Shown here in pieces: positions 46,701 to 59,230 of a stretch of DNA of 64,000 nucleotides. Numbering within the stretch: the first letter of the stretch is position 1; each line of letters starts with the position of its first letter. The stretch lies in assembly GCA_050084985.1 (NCBI GenBank), contig JBITNC010000001.1, forward strand, positions 49,786,001 to 49,850,000, read 5' to 3'. Under the pieces are notes generated by a model that was not told the origin of the DNA, did no database searches, and saw only the letters and a program-made list of their open reading frames with translations. The position numbers were made by a program, and so were the translations under genes. Source of the DNA: Nageia nagi. Lineage: Eukaryota > Pinophyta.

Positions 46701-48633
46701 TGATCACCTTTAGACCCTCCCTACCCTCTGCCTATGCTTTGCTTGACCTCCTCCTTGGCCACTCACCCTTTATTTGAAACCTACATCCATGCACCATTTT
46801 TTCTTAAAATCTACTTTTCTCTCTCTTGTTCCTTGCTAGCATGTTTTCTCATAAATATGGTAATCTTTTTTACCCATAAGCATTTATTTTTGACTTTTTG
46901 AATGCCTTGGTAAAAGTAGCATTAACTATGTATGGGTATCCTTTTTTTAATTAATTCTTAGAAGCTTTCTAGAAGCAATGTATCCTTCTTTAGTAGGCAT
47001 GTTTTATGCTTGCAAGCCATCTTTTTTATGCACTTTTACTCCATATTTAATGCATTATCATGATTACAAATATGCATCATTACTATCCCTTTTTTTTTTT
47101 AAAATGTGGCACATGAAGGTAATATTTTTTTTTAGAAGTATTATAAATACTTCTAAGTATGGTAATTATAAACTTAACACTTTAAGGTAATTTATTACCT
47201 AAGTATGATTTGTTTTTATGTTTTCCTAAGGGGCGGAATGACTTTTATATTAGCAATTTTTTTTTTAAGATATTGGCTTTTTTGTTGTGGTGAAATGTTT
47301 TTTTACTAAAGTAATTTTTAAAAAATTTTAGCATGCAAATATTTCTTAAATTCCTTAGTTATTTTTAAAGTAAAAGGAGGGGGGAATATTTGTGAAATTC
47401 TTTTACTTTAAAATTTTTAGGGACTTAATTTTTTTAAGTTAATGATGCATGTTTTACTTAAATTTTTTAAGTTAAATGTTCTAAGTTAAAAAAAAATGCA
47501 TGCTTAAGATTAGTACTTATGATTATTATTTAAATTTTTTTTTAACTCAATGTTGCATGCTTAGAACTTAAATTGATACTTAGAACTTAATTATTAAGTT
47601 AAATAATGCATGCTTCTTACTTAATTTATTGGAACGATGCATGCTTACTTAAATTTTTTAAAAGCTATTCTTAAAGCTTAATTTTTTTAATGCATGCTCA
47701 AGGACTTAAATTTTTTTTTTAAGATGCATGCTTATGACTTAAGAATGCATGTTGAGTATTTATGCAAAGTATGGAATGGAATTATGCAAAATGATGCATA
47801 AAATCTTAAGTTATTTTTACACAAGAATGGAATGAACTTATACGAATAAAGAATGTTGTAAAGATGTCCTTTAGTGGTTACAAAATAAAACCCATTGGAC
47901 ACTTAGGTTTTAATTTTTTTGCATGGATGATGTTCTTTATTTCATGTTTTGTACTTTGATTTATTTGCTTATGAAAACAAAAATGCAAACATTGATATGA
48001 GCAACCCTCTAAAATGAACACATCCACATGTACATTTTGCAACATGACTTTTTTGGGGTGCCATGAGGTGAGGATAGGTGGACTGGAGCCTTTAAGTCTA
48101 ATGATCCAAATGGTGAAAAGTTTGTATTTCTTAATTGTCTCTAAGTTCTCTATTAGTCTAGATTTAACTCCAATATATGGATAGGTATGTGTGTAGTGAT
48201 AGCACATATCTCCACATCCATTCAAGGATTATCCTGATAACCTAAGAGGAAAACTTGAAACCTAATCAATATTAATAATTTTATCGATACAATAAATGTT
48301 AAAACCTTGGAAAATAGCTAGTACATCTCTTTGTGAGAGTATATTGCTACTCAATAGGAAATAGTTGAGGATTGGTAGTACTTAGGCACCTCCTATGTGG
48401 GCATTCAGGTGAAGGCCTAATTTTAGATTAAAAAACAAGCTTCAATAATGTCACTCTACATCTATGATTCTTGAGATGAGAAATGTATTTTGGTACATGG
48501 TTTATTATTTGAATTGTAAAATATTTGCACTTATGAATCAAATCAAGCATATATTTAGTGTTCAATGTAACATGTATTATTTACTTAGTTTATTGAAAAC
48601 ACATGCTTATTATTTCACATTTTTGTGTAGCAA
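46701..48633 (+). other. copia leader, AT-rich, with repeated ATGCATGC words
   Basis: Non-coding and rich in T runs. Between 47440 and 47760 the words ATGCATG or GATGCATGCTTA recur about eight times with ACTTAAATTTTTT between, giving an irregular tandem pattern. ORFs here (46978-47190 plus, 47878-48225 minus) show no motif and read as chance. Confidence 0.55.
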
Positions 48634-49303
48634 ATGGGAGAATCCTTTTTACCCAAACACATTCTTGATGGTTCCAACTATGGAATTTGGAAACCTTAGA
48701 TGAGAGCTGAATTTCAGGTAAGGAAGCTTTGGCAAATAGTGAATGAGAACCTTATACCTCCTACAAATAAGAAGTCCTTAGAGCTTTACAAGATAAATAA
48801 TGAGTTGGAAACCTCCATGATTTATCATGAAATTTTAGATAATGTGCTCTTGATGATATCCTCTTTAACCTCAGCAAAGAAAGCATAGGATAAGCTTAAG
48901 CAAATCTACCTTGGTTCAAATTTTTCAATAAGGTTTACCATTATCCAAAAGATGCTTCAATATCATTAAAGGGAAGATAAAAATGTGGCTATCTACTTGA
49001 TAAAAATCATTAATCTAAGGACCCAACTTGTTGCTTGTGGGTGCAATTGGATCAATGATGAGTTCATGGTCTTCATCATTCTTCAAGGTTTGAAAACTTT
49101 GTGATGGTTATAAAAATAAGGCTTGATGATGAAAAAGAAGTCTTCTCCCTTGAGAACCTTTCTAGGCTCCTTTTGAATCATGATAAAACCCTTAACAAAA
49201 AGGTGTTCATTTCAAAGGATGTAAAGTTCAATGAAATTTTTGAAGAAACTACTTCTAACAAGGATGTTGATGATCTAGAGGACTCTTCCATTGCTTATAG
49301 CTA
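48634..49303 (+). pseudogene. copia Gag
   Basis: Starts MGESFLPKHILDGSNYGIWK at the ATG 48634, the copia Gag opening (L.GSNY..WK..M). It goes on with LWQIVNENLIPPTNKKSLEL, DNVLLMISSLTSAKKA (48838-48886) and LKQIYLGSNFSIRFTIIQKM. The order matches UBN2/gag domains (VL..V..C.TAKE.W..L...Y). Then LVACGCNWINDEFMVFIILQ and LKTL. Four or more stops. The CCHC zinc knuckle normally at the C-terminus is missing. Confidence 0.85.
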
Positions 49304-49409
49304 GTTGGATATTAATCTAAAAAAGTCATCTCAGGAACAAAATTCTCCAACATAAAGGGTAATAAAAAGCATGACCTTGAACAAATCCTTAATTACCAAG
49401 ATTGACAAT

Positions 49410-50440
49410 AAGCATGAGCCCTCAACCTTCAAAGAAGCTTCTAAGCATGAGTGCTAGATGAAATCCATGAAAGTGGAGTATGAAACGCTTATGAAAAATA
49501 AAATTTAGAACTTGGTTTCTTATTCTAATGATAAGAATGTGATTGGTAATAAATGGATATATACTATCAAGTTCAATTTAGTTAAATATATTGAGAAATA
49601 TAAGGCAAGGTTATTAGCTAAAGGATTTGCTCAAAAGTACAATGTAGATTATGAGGAAACCTTTGTTCCTATGGTAAAAATGCCTATTGTGAGAGTTATC
49701 TTTGCTCTTTCTATAGCTCAAGGATGGAAATTTTTTCAACTTGATGTTAAGAGTGCATTTTTAAATGATGACTTGGATGTGAAAATCTTCATGAATCAAC
49801 TAGAAGGGTTTATTTTAGAAGGTAAAGATTCCTTTATGTGCAAGCCAAAGAAGTCTTTGTATGGACTTAAGTAAGTACCTTGATCTTGGTATAAAAAGAT
49901 TTTAAGGTACTTTGTAGACATTGGATTCTTAAAGTGTTTTTCTAACTTTGATTTATATGTGCTCAATCAAGGAAAAGACATGGTCTTGATTCTCCTTTAT
50001 GTAGATAATCTTTTGATTACTAAGAATGATGATAAAATCATTAAAGAGTGCATATCCAAACTTAAGGCAATGTTTGAAATGACTAATCTTGGTCTCTTGC
50101 ACTACTATCTTGAAATGCAAGTGTATCAATATAAGGATTGTACTTACCTCAATCAATCTAAGTATATATCAAACATCTTACAAAAGTTTGGAATGGAGGA
50201 TTGTAGATATACTACAATCCCAATCTATTTTAGAATCACTATTTCTCTAAGCTCCAACTCTCAATTAGCTGATGCTATAGCTTACAGGTATTTAATTGGT
50301 AGTCTTTTGTATTTGACTATATCTAGGTTAGATATTACCTTTGTGATGAATCTAATGGCATGATTCATGCAAAAACCTTATGTTGAGCACTTCAACATTG
50401 TTAAGAAAATCTTGAGGTATGTTGCAAGGACTAAGGATCT
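49410..50440 (+). pseudogene. copia reverse transcriptase (RVT_2)
   Basis: Follows Gag with almost no gap. In order: EASKHEC.MKSMKVEYETLMKN; IGNKWIYTIKFN; YKARLLAKGFAQKYNVDYEE; TFVPMVKMPIVRVIFALSIA; LDVKSAFLNDDLDVKIFMNQ (49512-49805); SLYGLK (49856-49873); then in another frame VLILLYVDNLLITKNDDKII (49980-50040), LGLLHYYLEMQVYQ and GSLLYLTISRLDITFVMN (50300-50350). The catalytic YVDD has become YVDN, losing the second aspartate. Stops such as K-stop-VP at 49872 also break it. Confidence 0.92.
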
Positions 50441-50960
50441 TGCTCTCAATTATTTCAAGTTGCCTTCATTTATTCTCTTTGGATTCTTATATTCTGACTA
50501 TGGGGAGATAGACATGATAGGAAGCTAACCTGTATGTATGTGTTTAGCATTGGTTCAGGTGCTATCTCTTGGGCTTCCAAGAAGCAACCTACTATTTTTC
50601 TTTCAATCACAAAAGTTGAATATCATGCCATGTCTATTGTAGCCTAGGAAGCCATTTGGCTAAGGCATCTTCTAAAATAAATTAGGTATGAGCAAGGTGG
50701 CTCATATTTGATCTCTTTAGATAATTAGTTGGCTATTTCATTAGCTAAGAATCCAATGTTTCATCAGAGAACAAAACATGTGGAAATCCATGCCCATTTT
50801 ATTAGGGAGAAGGTTCTTGATGGTATCATACACTTAGAGTATTGTCCATCCACCTTGAATTTCATTGATTTGTTCACCAAGACCCTCGTATAAGCTTAGT
50901 TTTATAAGCTTAGGTATGTTATCAGGTTGGTGAAGTTCCCCTCCATTGGGAGTGAAATTT
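50441..50960 (+). pseudogene. copia RNase H
   Basis: Readings in two frames: AISWASKKQPTIFLSITKVE with YHAMSIVA (50555-50645), EAIWLRHLLK, then MFHQRTKHVEIHAHFIREKV (50755-50815) and CPSTLNFIDLFTKTLV. This is the standard copia end (SWKS.KQ..VA.SS.EAEY.A......E..WL...L; H.RTKHI.I..HF.RE). Frame shifts and stops throughout. Confidence 0.88.
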
Positions 50961-51770
50961 GAATTCTTGTCTTGAATTCATGTTTATGATGACAACTTCA
51001 TCCCTAGGAGGATTTTATGCTGTATAGTGTTGATTTTGTTGTACACCTTCATGGTAAGTTTGCTTTGCATGAGGAACTTATTGTACAAATTTACCAATCT
51101 AGCACTATTTATTTATCCATATGTGAGGAACTCTTTTGTGTCTTTTTGCACTATTTAGTTATCCATATGTGAGAAACTCATATGTGCATACTCTATTTTT
51201 GATCAATCTAGCATTGATCAATTATCCATGTGTGAGAAACTCTTATGTGTCCTTTAGCACTATTTATTTATCCATATGTTAGGAACTCATATGTGCATGC
51301 TCTATTTTGTAATGATAATCAATACATATTTTATATATAACAAGTGACTATAAGTTTTTGGCATGACATCACCTTCATGATGACTTATAGTGCACCATTG
51401 ATCAATTCATGATGGCATTTGTGTCATTCATATATCCTTGTTGATATGAATATGATGCATCTAATTGATCTTGTTATTTGAGCTACTTATGACTTGTAAG
51501 TTCCTTTAATATTGTAGGTTACTTACCTCAGGTATGTAGGCTCTTGGAGACCCTTCATGAATTTCAGTTGGATGACTACTTCATGTACACTAAAATTGGT
51601 TGTGGTTAATGATTGTATTTGGCAAAGTAGTGGGTCTCAAACTAGATCTTTCTTACTTCACAAATATGTAAAACATTTTCATCTTCATTATATCTATTTG
51701 GATGAGAACTCTTACTTTCTCTTCTTCTTCTATCTTACTCACTCTATCCCAATATTGCATTAAGGTGGAG
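50961..51770 (+). other. copia 3' untranslated region with a ~60-70-bp tandem repeat and polypurine tract
   Basis: From about 51095 to 51320 the phrase TTTATTTATCCATATGTGAG with GAACTC(T/A)T(T/A)TGTG recurs four times. The sequence AAGGTGGAG at 51762-51770, directly before TG, is the standard copia polypurine tract that primes plus-strand DNA. Confidence 0.8.
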
Positions 51771-52275
51771 TGTTCAAATGTATAATGCATTATTGTAAAG
51801 GTTTGTATTAAATATTCTATGTAAATTCACTAATACTTAATGGTATAATTTTATACATTAAGTATTTAAGTGAATATAATAATGTAACTTGTCCTACACT
51901 ACATGTCATGAGCATGCCCCTTGGGTAAAAGGATGTGCATGTCATGCTTTTGTACATTGGATAAAAGGGTGATACAAAGAGGGATTTTGGCCTATAAATA
52001 GAAGGCTCCCTCTTTGTTATCACACACCAATTTGTAGAGTAAAGTTATGCTATAGGATAGAAGTGTAGGAGTTGAGATTAGAAGAATTGTAAGAGAGTTG
52101 TATTTGTGATTGAAGTAAAGATCTAGTTAGTGGACGTACTCCTAGTTGGAGAAACACTTTACATCTTGAGTTACTTTGTGAGATTGTCTTATTTGTGAGT
52201 TTGTTAGATGTGAATTGAAAGATTTCATGTGATATTGGTAGATTAAGAATTATCTTGTTAGTGTTAGTTCCTTCA
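51771..52275 (+). repeat. right LTR of the copia element
   Basis: 505 bp, TGTTCAAATG...CTTCA, TATA box CCTATAAATAG at about 51990. Followed by TCTTG. The ORF pairs on the minus strand in both LTRs (33115-33321, 51817-52023) are mirror copies of the LTR and not genes. Confidence 0.95.
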
Positions 52276-52800
52276 TCTTGCATGTTCAATTATAAAAAAA
52301 GTAAAATGACTCATAAACTACAAGAAAAAATGTATGGTGGTCAATGTTTTACAGAATTTTAAAGAAATGAAATTGTTATATGTAAAGCAAACATTGAAAC
52401 CTCTAGAGGAAGGTATGGATATATAAAAGGGTAGATGAAAATGGTTTTCCATAAAATGTTTTGGTTGTAAAAATTTCCTAATAGACATCTATGCAAAATG
52501 TGGAATTATATGAAAGGCTCTAGAATTGTTTGACAAGATGCATGATGTGAACACAATTTCATTAACTAAAAATGCAATTATCAAATGTAAAGCCAAAATA
52601 TTCAACCTCTAGAATAAGGTATGGATATCCATCAAAGAGTATATGAAACTAGTTTATGATCAAAGTTTATGGATATGAATATTTTCAAAGCCATGTATGA
52701 AAAATATGGACTAATATGCAAGGTTCCATAATTATTTGTCAAGATGCATGATGGGAACACAATTATGTAGACCAATTACTTAATTATGAAATAGTTATGC
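52276..52800 (+). pseudogene. PPR protein pseudogene, right part
   Basis: Past the copia TSD the PPR text resumes: KPLEEGMDIYKG-like (52400-52440), SLIDIYAKCG-like then ALELFDKMHDVNTIS (52490-52565), and another KMQL..K.K-like start at 52570-52620. ARFHNYLSRCMM-type text to 52760 is a further LFDKMHD unit out of frame. Same decay level as the left part. Together the two halves span roughly six repeats, well short of a full PPR gene. Confidence 0.8.
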
Positions 52801-54000
52801 ATGTGTACCATGTAGAATGTGATTACAAAATTAGAACTAAGCAATTGTGGTGTAACAATCAATATGTTTACTACAAAATGAAATTATGTAAATGACAGTG
52901 TAACTTATGGTGTGATATGTGACAATATCATTTAAGACTAACATTGGTACAATTTTTGTGCAGTATTTCATAATTGTGTTATGAAATGAAATCATTTAAG
53001 TAAAGAGAATGAATATATACATGTATTTTCAATATATGTCAATGAATTGGATGCTACACAAGTTAAGGTTTAGTAAGTGAATAATGTCCAAAATTCACAA
53101 GATTGTAAGCGTGCAATGGAAGATGATGGAATTACAATAGGATGTAACATGATTTGTACCATAAGCATATTTATAAGTGACATAATAATAACAATTATCT
53201 CATATAGTATTCACAATTATATGACATAATATTAGTATGTTACCCATGATACATGGTTACCTACAAACATTAAACAATTATGTTATTTATGGGTGTAACC
53301 AAAATAAGTTTTATGATTATGAACTTAGAACAAATGTACAGAAAATGTATTGTTACCTATTTATGTAATGTCTGTATGGCTCTCTTTGAAATAGAATTTT
53401 TTTCTTAATAAGCTTATTTATTTTTATTTTTTTCTACAATCTAAATTTCAAAGTCCACAAAAAGTTGTTTAGATGGACCATCATCAAAGAGCTTGTCAAT
53501 GGCTTTATCATAATATTTTTAAGCTTTTTTTTCTTCTCATTTTTAAATGTATAGATTTGTGTAATGCATCCAATTATGTGTAGTAAAAAAAATTTTCAAA
53601 GTTATGCATGTTGATATATACTTAGAAATTAAGTATTACAGATGATAACTTATCATAATGGAGATATGAATCTCAATAACATTGAGTGGTTTATATGTGG
53701 AATGATATTTGTGTACATATTACTATCCAAAATACTATATATTGCAATTCATTTTGCAAAATCCAATAGTATCAAAATTATTCATACAAGAAGTTCAATC
53801 AAAATATCATAATTTAATAATAACTTTAACCATTATGTTGTGAACATCTTGAAGATAATATATAATAACAATGTTCTCTTTAACTTTTAAAGGAACTAAT
53901 TTTATCATTAAATTGAGGCATTATATATATTTTTGACATAGAATGAGATAAAAATATTAACAAAGTTAATCAATATTGTTAAAAACCTTTAGTGATTGGT
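52801..54000. other. AT-rich stretch without recognised genes
   Basis: Stops in all frames. If the Helitron-type gene to the right belongs to a whole element, its 3' end (CTRR preceded by a short GC hairpin, minus strand) should be here; I did not find a convincing one. Confidence 0.4.
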
Positions 54001-54049
54001 GACTTGGTTGATAATTTTTTATCTTGATATTTGATAATGATAGTCATTA

Positions 54050-55450
54050 TTTCTCTTAATTTTTTCAACTAGTAATATAGTGACTATTTTGTGAAGGAAA
54101 GATAGTTTATGGACTCTTAAAATAGTTGTGAATGTAAGTCCTTGAAAATCATTATTTCCAATGTCAGTAGTTTCTCTTTCGAGTGTTAAGTCATTGTGAT
54201 TTATATATTTTCAAGGCTAATACCATTTTGAGTGGGATTTGGTATCATCCACCACAAGTTATAGGGATTATAGGAATATTTTTTAGGTTTTTTACATCCC
54301 AAAATAGGCCTATGTAATGCTTGAATTCAACAATAATAAATAAAGGAAGTTGATGTGGTTTTTCATTATCCCTATAAACAATAGACCTAACTTGTCCAAG
54401 TGCACCATTCATGAGGTCTATTTCAACCCACAAATTTCAACACAACATAACTTTTTGATCAATATAAAAGAGGAAATTTGTTTCAATTTTTTCTTCATTT
54501 GGATTTTAGAACATTTAGCTTCATAATTTTTCTATAGTGGAAAGTGCAACAAGCTTCGTTAAAGATAGCAACATGTGTTTATTATGTAGGGAAACCATTT
54601 CATTTGTTGTAAAAAGATACAAGGAAGAATTGAATGCATTTTCCTCCATAGTATTAAGTAATGATTTTGAGGATGATATTAGGGCATGCTAATATGCAAT
54701 TATAGGTTTTGCATTTCACAAATTCATGAGAATACTATGAAAAAAAATTGATTTGGACTATCATCATTTTGATGGAAAATTTTGTTTAGTGTTACAATTG
54801 TTGTGAAGCTATACCACAGTGTTTCCTTGTATAAGGTTGAGGCATACATGGGGATGTCCTTAATAGGAAATAGTTGACCTAGATCATAAAAAATAATGAT
54901 TGATCAACATCCAAATGGTATTTGATTGTGAGTAGGGAATGCATCACAAAGCCACATGTATATATGTTCTAATAGTTTTGGACCAATGAAAGTCATTTCA
55001 TCGATAATGATGTATTAAATGAAGTATATTTTTTCTTGGAAATTTACAAGTGATTTTCCTTGTAGTGGGACCATATCTTTTATAGTTATTTGAAGTATAG
55101 ATTCAAATGTAGAGGCTCCTATGTTAAATATTGCAATACCTATTGGTACAAGAAGTAATAATGGATATTTTCCATCCAGAGTTGAATTGAGAATTGTAGA
55201 TCTTATGCATGTTATTGTATGTAACTTACTAGTGTCTATTATTTCTTGAACTATTATTTTCAAAGGTGTTTACGAAGTCATAAAATTTAGGTGTGATATA
55301 ATTATATCAAATATTTTTATTTATTGTACAAATAGGTCTTCAAAGGTATTTATACTAGGTATATTGTGCAATTGATATGTATTGGAATTGCATTCTATGA
55401 ATGCATAAGTCTTGGTTTGTTGTTGTGAAGTAATTTAAGATGTTCTCCAA
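54050..55450 (-). pseudogene. PIF1-type helicase part of a Helitron Rep-Hel protein
   Basis: Minus strand, C-terminal half. From right to left: VQEIIDTSKLHTITCIRSTI at the place of the Walker A loop, which is degenerate (no GKS); PIGIAIFNIGASTFESIL; KDMVPLQGKSLVNFQEKI (55015-55180); IIIDEMTFIG, an intact Walker B (54985-55010); LWVEIDLMNGALGQVRSIVY then RDNEKPHQLPLFIIVEF (54290-54433); ALKIYKSQ (about 54200), motif VI. This is the superfamily 1B helicase fused to the replication initiator in plant Helitrons, which unwinds DNA for rolling-circle transposition. Many stops and frameshifts. Confidence 0.88.
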
Positions 55451-56199
55451 TAATGGTTAAGATCAATATTGTGTTTATTTTAGGTTTACAAATGCTTGTA
55501 CTAGTTAAAATGTACATGCCATGGGTGATAAGAGAGTGATAATGTCTCCCACTATATTGCAATTTCATTTAGAGATGTAGCAAAAAATATTATATTACAA
55601 AAAGGTTGATACATAAGTAGTTTACTCCAATGCAAAATCAATAAAATATTTATCATTTTTTATAGGAATAGTTGTAAACTATGAAATACTCTAATAATTT
55701 CTTTTTTGGAACATTATTTCCATTCACCATATTTTTAAAGTTATTTTAAGGTCCATGTTTGACTTACCTCAATAAGTAATATTATCTTCAAATAAGTTGG
55801 TCATGATATGGACTGTTAATGAAGCTTATGTATGCATGGTTAGAGGGAAAAGATATTACAATATGTTGAATTTCATTTTAGTTTTATAGAAACAAATGTT
55901 AGACTCCATGAGCATAATGGTAATTTAAGTACAAGGTGGCATATTTCCTGAGTTGAGATATCATGATCCACATTATTATCAACAAGCATTTTGTGAAAAG
56001 TGATTGATATTGGTCTCTCTTATTCAATACACTCAAGATATGAGAAAGCAATTACATGATATGTTTTAAACCTTTTTTCATACTTTGTTGCATATTTGCA
56101 ATATATTTTTGGATGACATCAATAGATAGGACAAGCTGACAATCTACATTTGTTCTCTTGATAGAAAGAATTGTTGGATTGTTAAGATTCAAATTATCA

Positions 56200-57560
56200 T
56201 CATTTTGAGTAGTTGCATATTTGGGCTACACATTTTCATTAAGTTAAAGGTTTATGTGTCTTATAAGTTTCATGGTACTTTGTAATGACATTTAGAGAAT
56301 TATCCTTTTTATGCAAACAAGTTAACAATGTACATTCTTAATGTTGTTGAACACAAATAACAAGTTTGTTGTAGTCATTGTAGGAATTGGTTAATTGAAC
56401 ACTTAATGTGTCTAATAGATAAGGATTGTCAAGAGATAAGTGAGTAAATATATGACTATGCAAAGAATGAGGTTCTAGATTCCAAGTAGATACATATGTG
56501 TTAATGTATTAGAGTGCTCTTTGAATTAACTCATCATTTTTTCAATCTAGTTTGACAAAGTTAGGTGTATCTTTCAGCTAAATGAAACCATGGATATGTG
56601 AAAATCCTCCATGTTTCCAATTCATATCTACTTAATCAAATTATAATTTTATAAATATTGAAGAAAGTAATTTGAGAGGGAAAAAAGTTAAAAAAATGCA
56701 ATGCATGTACCAATAGTCCTCTTATTGAGGGTTTTTTTTTAAAACTTCTCCATGAAAAGTAGTAAACCTATGATGTATGTAAATTACAAAAAATGTGGAT
56801 TTTAAATTATATTTTGTATCTTCCAGTTCAAAGTAGTTTGAGGATTTATCAGTGTAGGAGATGGCATGATTGCATATATGTCTAGTCATTTTTGATGTAT
56901 TAAATTAAGATCAAGAATAGTGTATTACAACCCAATTGAATAACCATATCAAAAATATTTCCTCTTGATTGATTCCAAAATGATATTATTCCTTGAAGGC
57001 ATGATCCAAAATACATCACTTTGTTGGCAATTTTATCATCAGGAATGTTTCTCAAATGTCTTGTAGGTTGAAAATTATTATTGGAAAATAATCATTGATA
57101 TTCCTATGAGAAAATATATATTTTGTGGCCTAAATATAATGACACATAATTATATTTAGTAATAGGTAACAAAATCTTGGATTTTGACCAAATATATTAT
57201 CATGATATCTTATAATATGTTGATCATATTTATGTAATTTGAGTGCTTTCATAGGTTGATCATTGAATGAAATTTTATCCTTTAGGAATAATGTACGAAA
57301 TGCCTTTATGAATCATCCTTGAGTGTTGTATTTATTTATTATAATATTATAAATAGGTGGCCATTTTGTGAAAAGAATTAGATGTCCTTATATAGTAGGT
57401 ATTGGATGTCCTCCTAGTTACAATAGATTTCATAATTATTCAACATCTCTATGTGCAAGAAGAAAAGATGCAATGAAGGAACTATTATGGAATATTTATT
57501 ATAGTAGTTCATCAGCAACAATATTATTTTCCATGACATCCATATCAGTGGGATCATGAT
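56200..57560 (-). pseudogene. Helitron replication initiator (Rep, HUH) part
   Basis: Minus strand, upstream of the helicase. Reading from 57560 down: HRDVE and GGHPIPTI; KWPPIYN (about 57352-57370); KAFRTLFLKDKISFNDQPMK; NPRFCYLLLNIIMCH (57130-57185); ANKVMYFGSCLQGIISFWNQ (about 56960-57030); WKHGGFSHIHGF (56584-56620) with the H.H of the HUH nuclease; LKDTPNFVKLD; NTYVSTWNLEPH; NPYLLDTLSVQLTNSYNDYN; VQQH.ECTLLTCLHKK (56290-56360). The order follows the Helitron_like_N/Rep domain exactly. Rep would nick and join DNA through a tyrosine. Broken by stops. Confidence 0.88.
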
Positions 57561-59230
57561 TCATTATTATTGTATAAGGTCATACATACTTGTAAAGGCA
57601 TCTAGCAAGGATGTTAGTGCAACCTTATCTAGTTGTACATTTTGTAACATGTATCATATGTGATCTTAAATTGTGATGCATCATGTAAATGATATCTATT
57701 AACATGAAATTTGTATTGCTCATCCTAGATTTTTTCTTCACTATTAGTATATCTAAATCATTTATATATCTTGGAAAATGAGTTGCCCTTGATGAAATAT
57801 CTTGAGGAAAATAAAGAGTATAGCCACTATATTTTAATTACCCACCTATTACATAGGTAATTTTAATGACATGGATAACTTTTGATATTAGCATATCTTC
57901 AACTTAAGTTAGTATTTGCAAGCCTTAAGGTTATTCACTAAGGTCCATGTTGTTTGAACTTGAGAAGTGATAACCATTCTTTTCTAATTTACATCTATAA
58001 TAGTACAGAATCCATGTAATAGTGTTATTTTAATACTTGGGTATTACATACACATAAGGCATGTTGAAACATGTTTCATGCTATCCTAATTTATTCAAAA
58101 TATATTTCTATCAATGTAGTATTGTCTTGGAAATATTGCAAGACATTAAATATATGAATGTATCTGAGATGGAAGCACTTCTGAATATAATGGATTAGAT
58201 GAAGGTTTCAATTTTCATTTGTAGTTATAGCATTGAACAACATATGATGGAGTTCTTGTCTTATTACATTAATAGTAAAGTATTATAAGGATTAATATAA
58301 TATAGAATATAAATATTCTTAAGAATTATATTTCCAATCAAAATATATAATTTTAAGAAAGAATATATAAAGAAAAAGAAAATCATATATACAAAGTACA
58401 CAACTTTATTTCATTACATACTTCATTTTGTGAATAGCCATCATTAAAATATGTACATTGAATGTACATATTTTTAGGGTATTCATCTTTAAAAACATGT
58501 ACATTGAATGTATAATTTTTTGAGGAACGTATATTACAAAATTACAATATAATTTTTAACTTTTTTTAATAGTTGTAATAATGATGCTTTCTATTTGTTG
58601 CCCATAAAATAATTTACTTTGATTGATAAATTAAACAAAAGTTGGAAACTAAGAACATTCTCTAAATTGTTCAATATCATTTGATTATACTAATATACTT
58701 TCACCTATGTCATCTTCCAACTCAACACCAAACAAGCCCTTTGTTGTGCCTTCAAATGTAGTAACTTTTACAAGTTCATCAATGTCATATTCCAAATCCA
58801 TTTTCAACATTTAGTTAAAGTTGCATTCAAAGAAATCAACACAAGATTTTGGGTAGTGAAAAATATTGGGCACTTTTTATAAACTTTTCTTGCATTTTTA
58901 ATTATCAACAAGAAGAGGGAAAGAAAGGTAATAAAAGGCATCTTCTAGGTATAATATTGAAATAGTGGCTTTAAAACCAAAAACAATTGTCTGACAATTC
59001 TCTATTAATAATAGAGGTAATATTGATTGGATTAGTAAATATCATTAGGGAAAACAAATTAGTTGAAAAGGGAATAATAGGTTGGTAAATTACTACATCA
59101 AAATACCATGTTCGTAATGCAGAGGTTTTTGGAAAATCATGTTTATCAATATGATAGTTAAAAAAATAATATCTAATGATTTTCCATAACAAGGGTTAAT
59201 ACATACAAGTTGGAACAAAATAATAAGAGG
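57561..59230. other. AT-rich stretch, possible 5' part of the Helitron-type gene
   Basis: No firm domain. A 41-codon minus-strand ORF at 58685-58810 (MLKMDLEYDIDELVKVTTFE and onward) is acidic and unassigned. Two copies of the near-palindrome ATGTACATTGAATGTA(C/T)A start at 58451 and 58497, 46 bp apart. Confidence 0.4.

Larger units (their letters stand above)
33069..52275 (+). mobile_element. Ty1/copia retrotransposon (outer shell of the nest)
   Basis: LTRs 33069-33574 and 51771-52275, flanked by the perfect duplication TCTTG (33064-33068, 52276-52280). It carries a tRNA-Met primer-binding site, a Gag ORF and an RT-RNase H region. Protease and integrase are absent. A gypsy element of 11.9 kb lies inside its leader; without it the copia is about 7.3 kb. 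The leader is long and full of minisatellites. It split an already duplicated PPR sequence. Stops in gag and pol show it is inactive. Confidence 0.95.
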
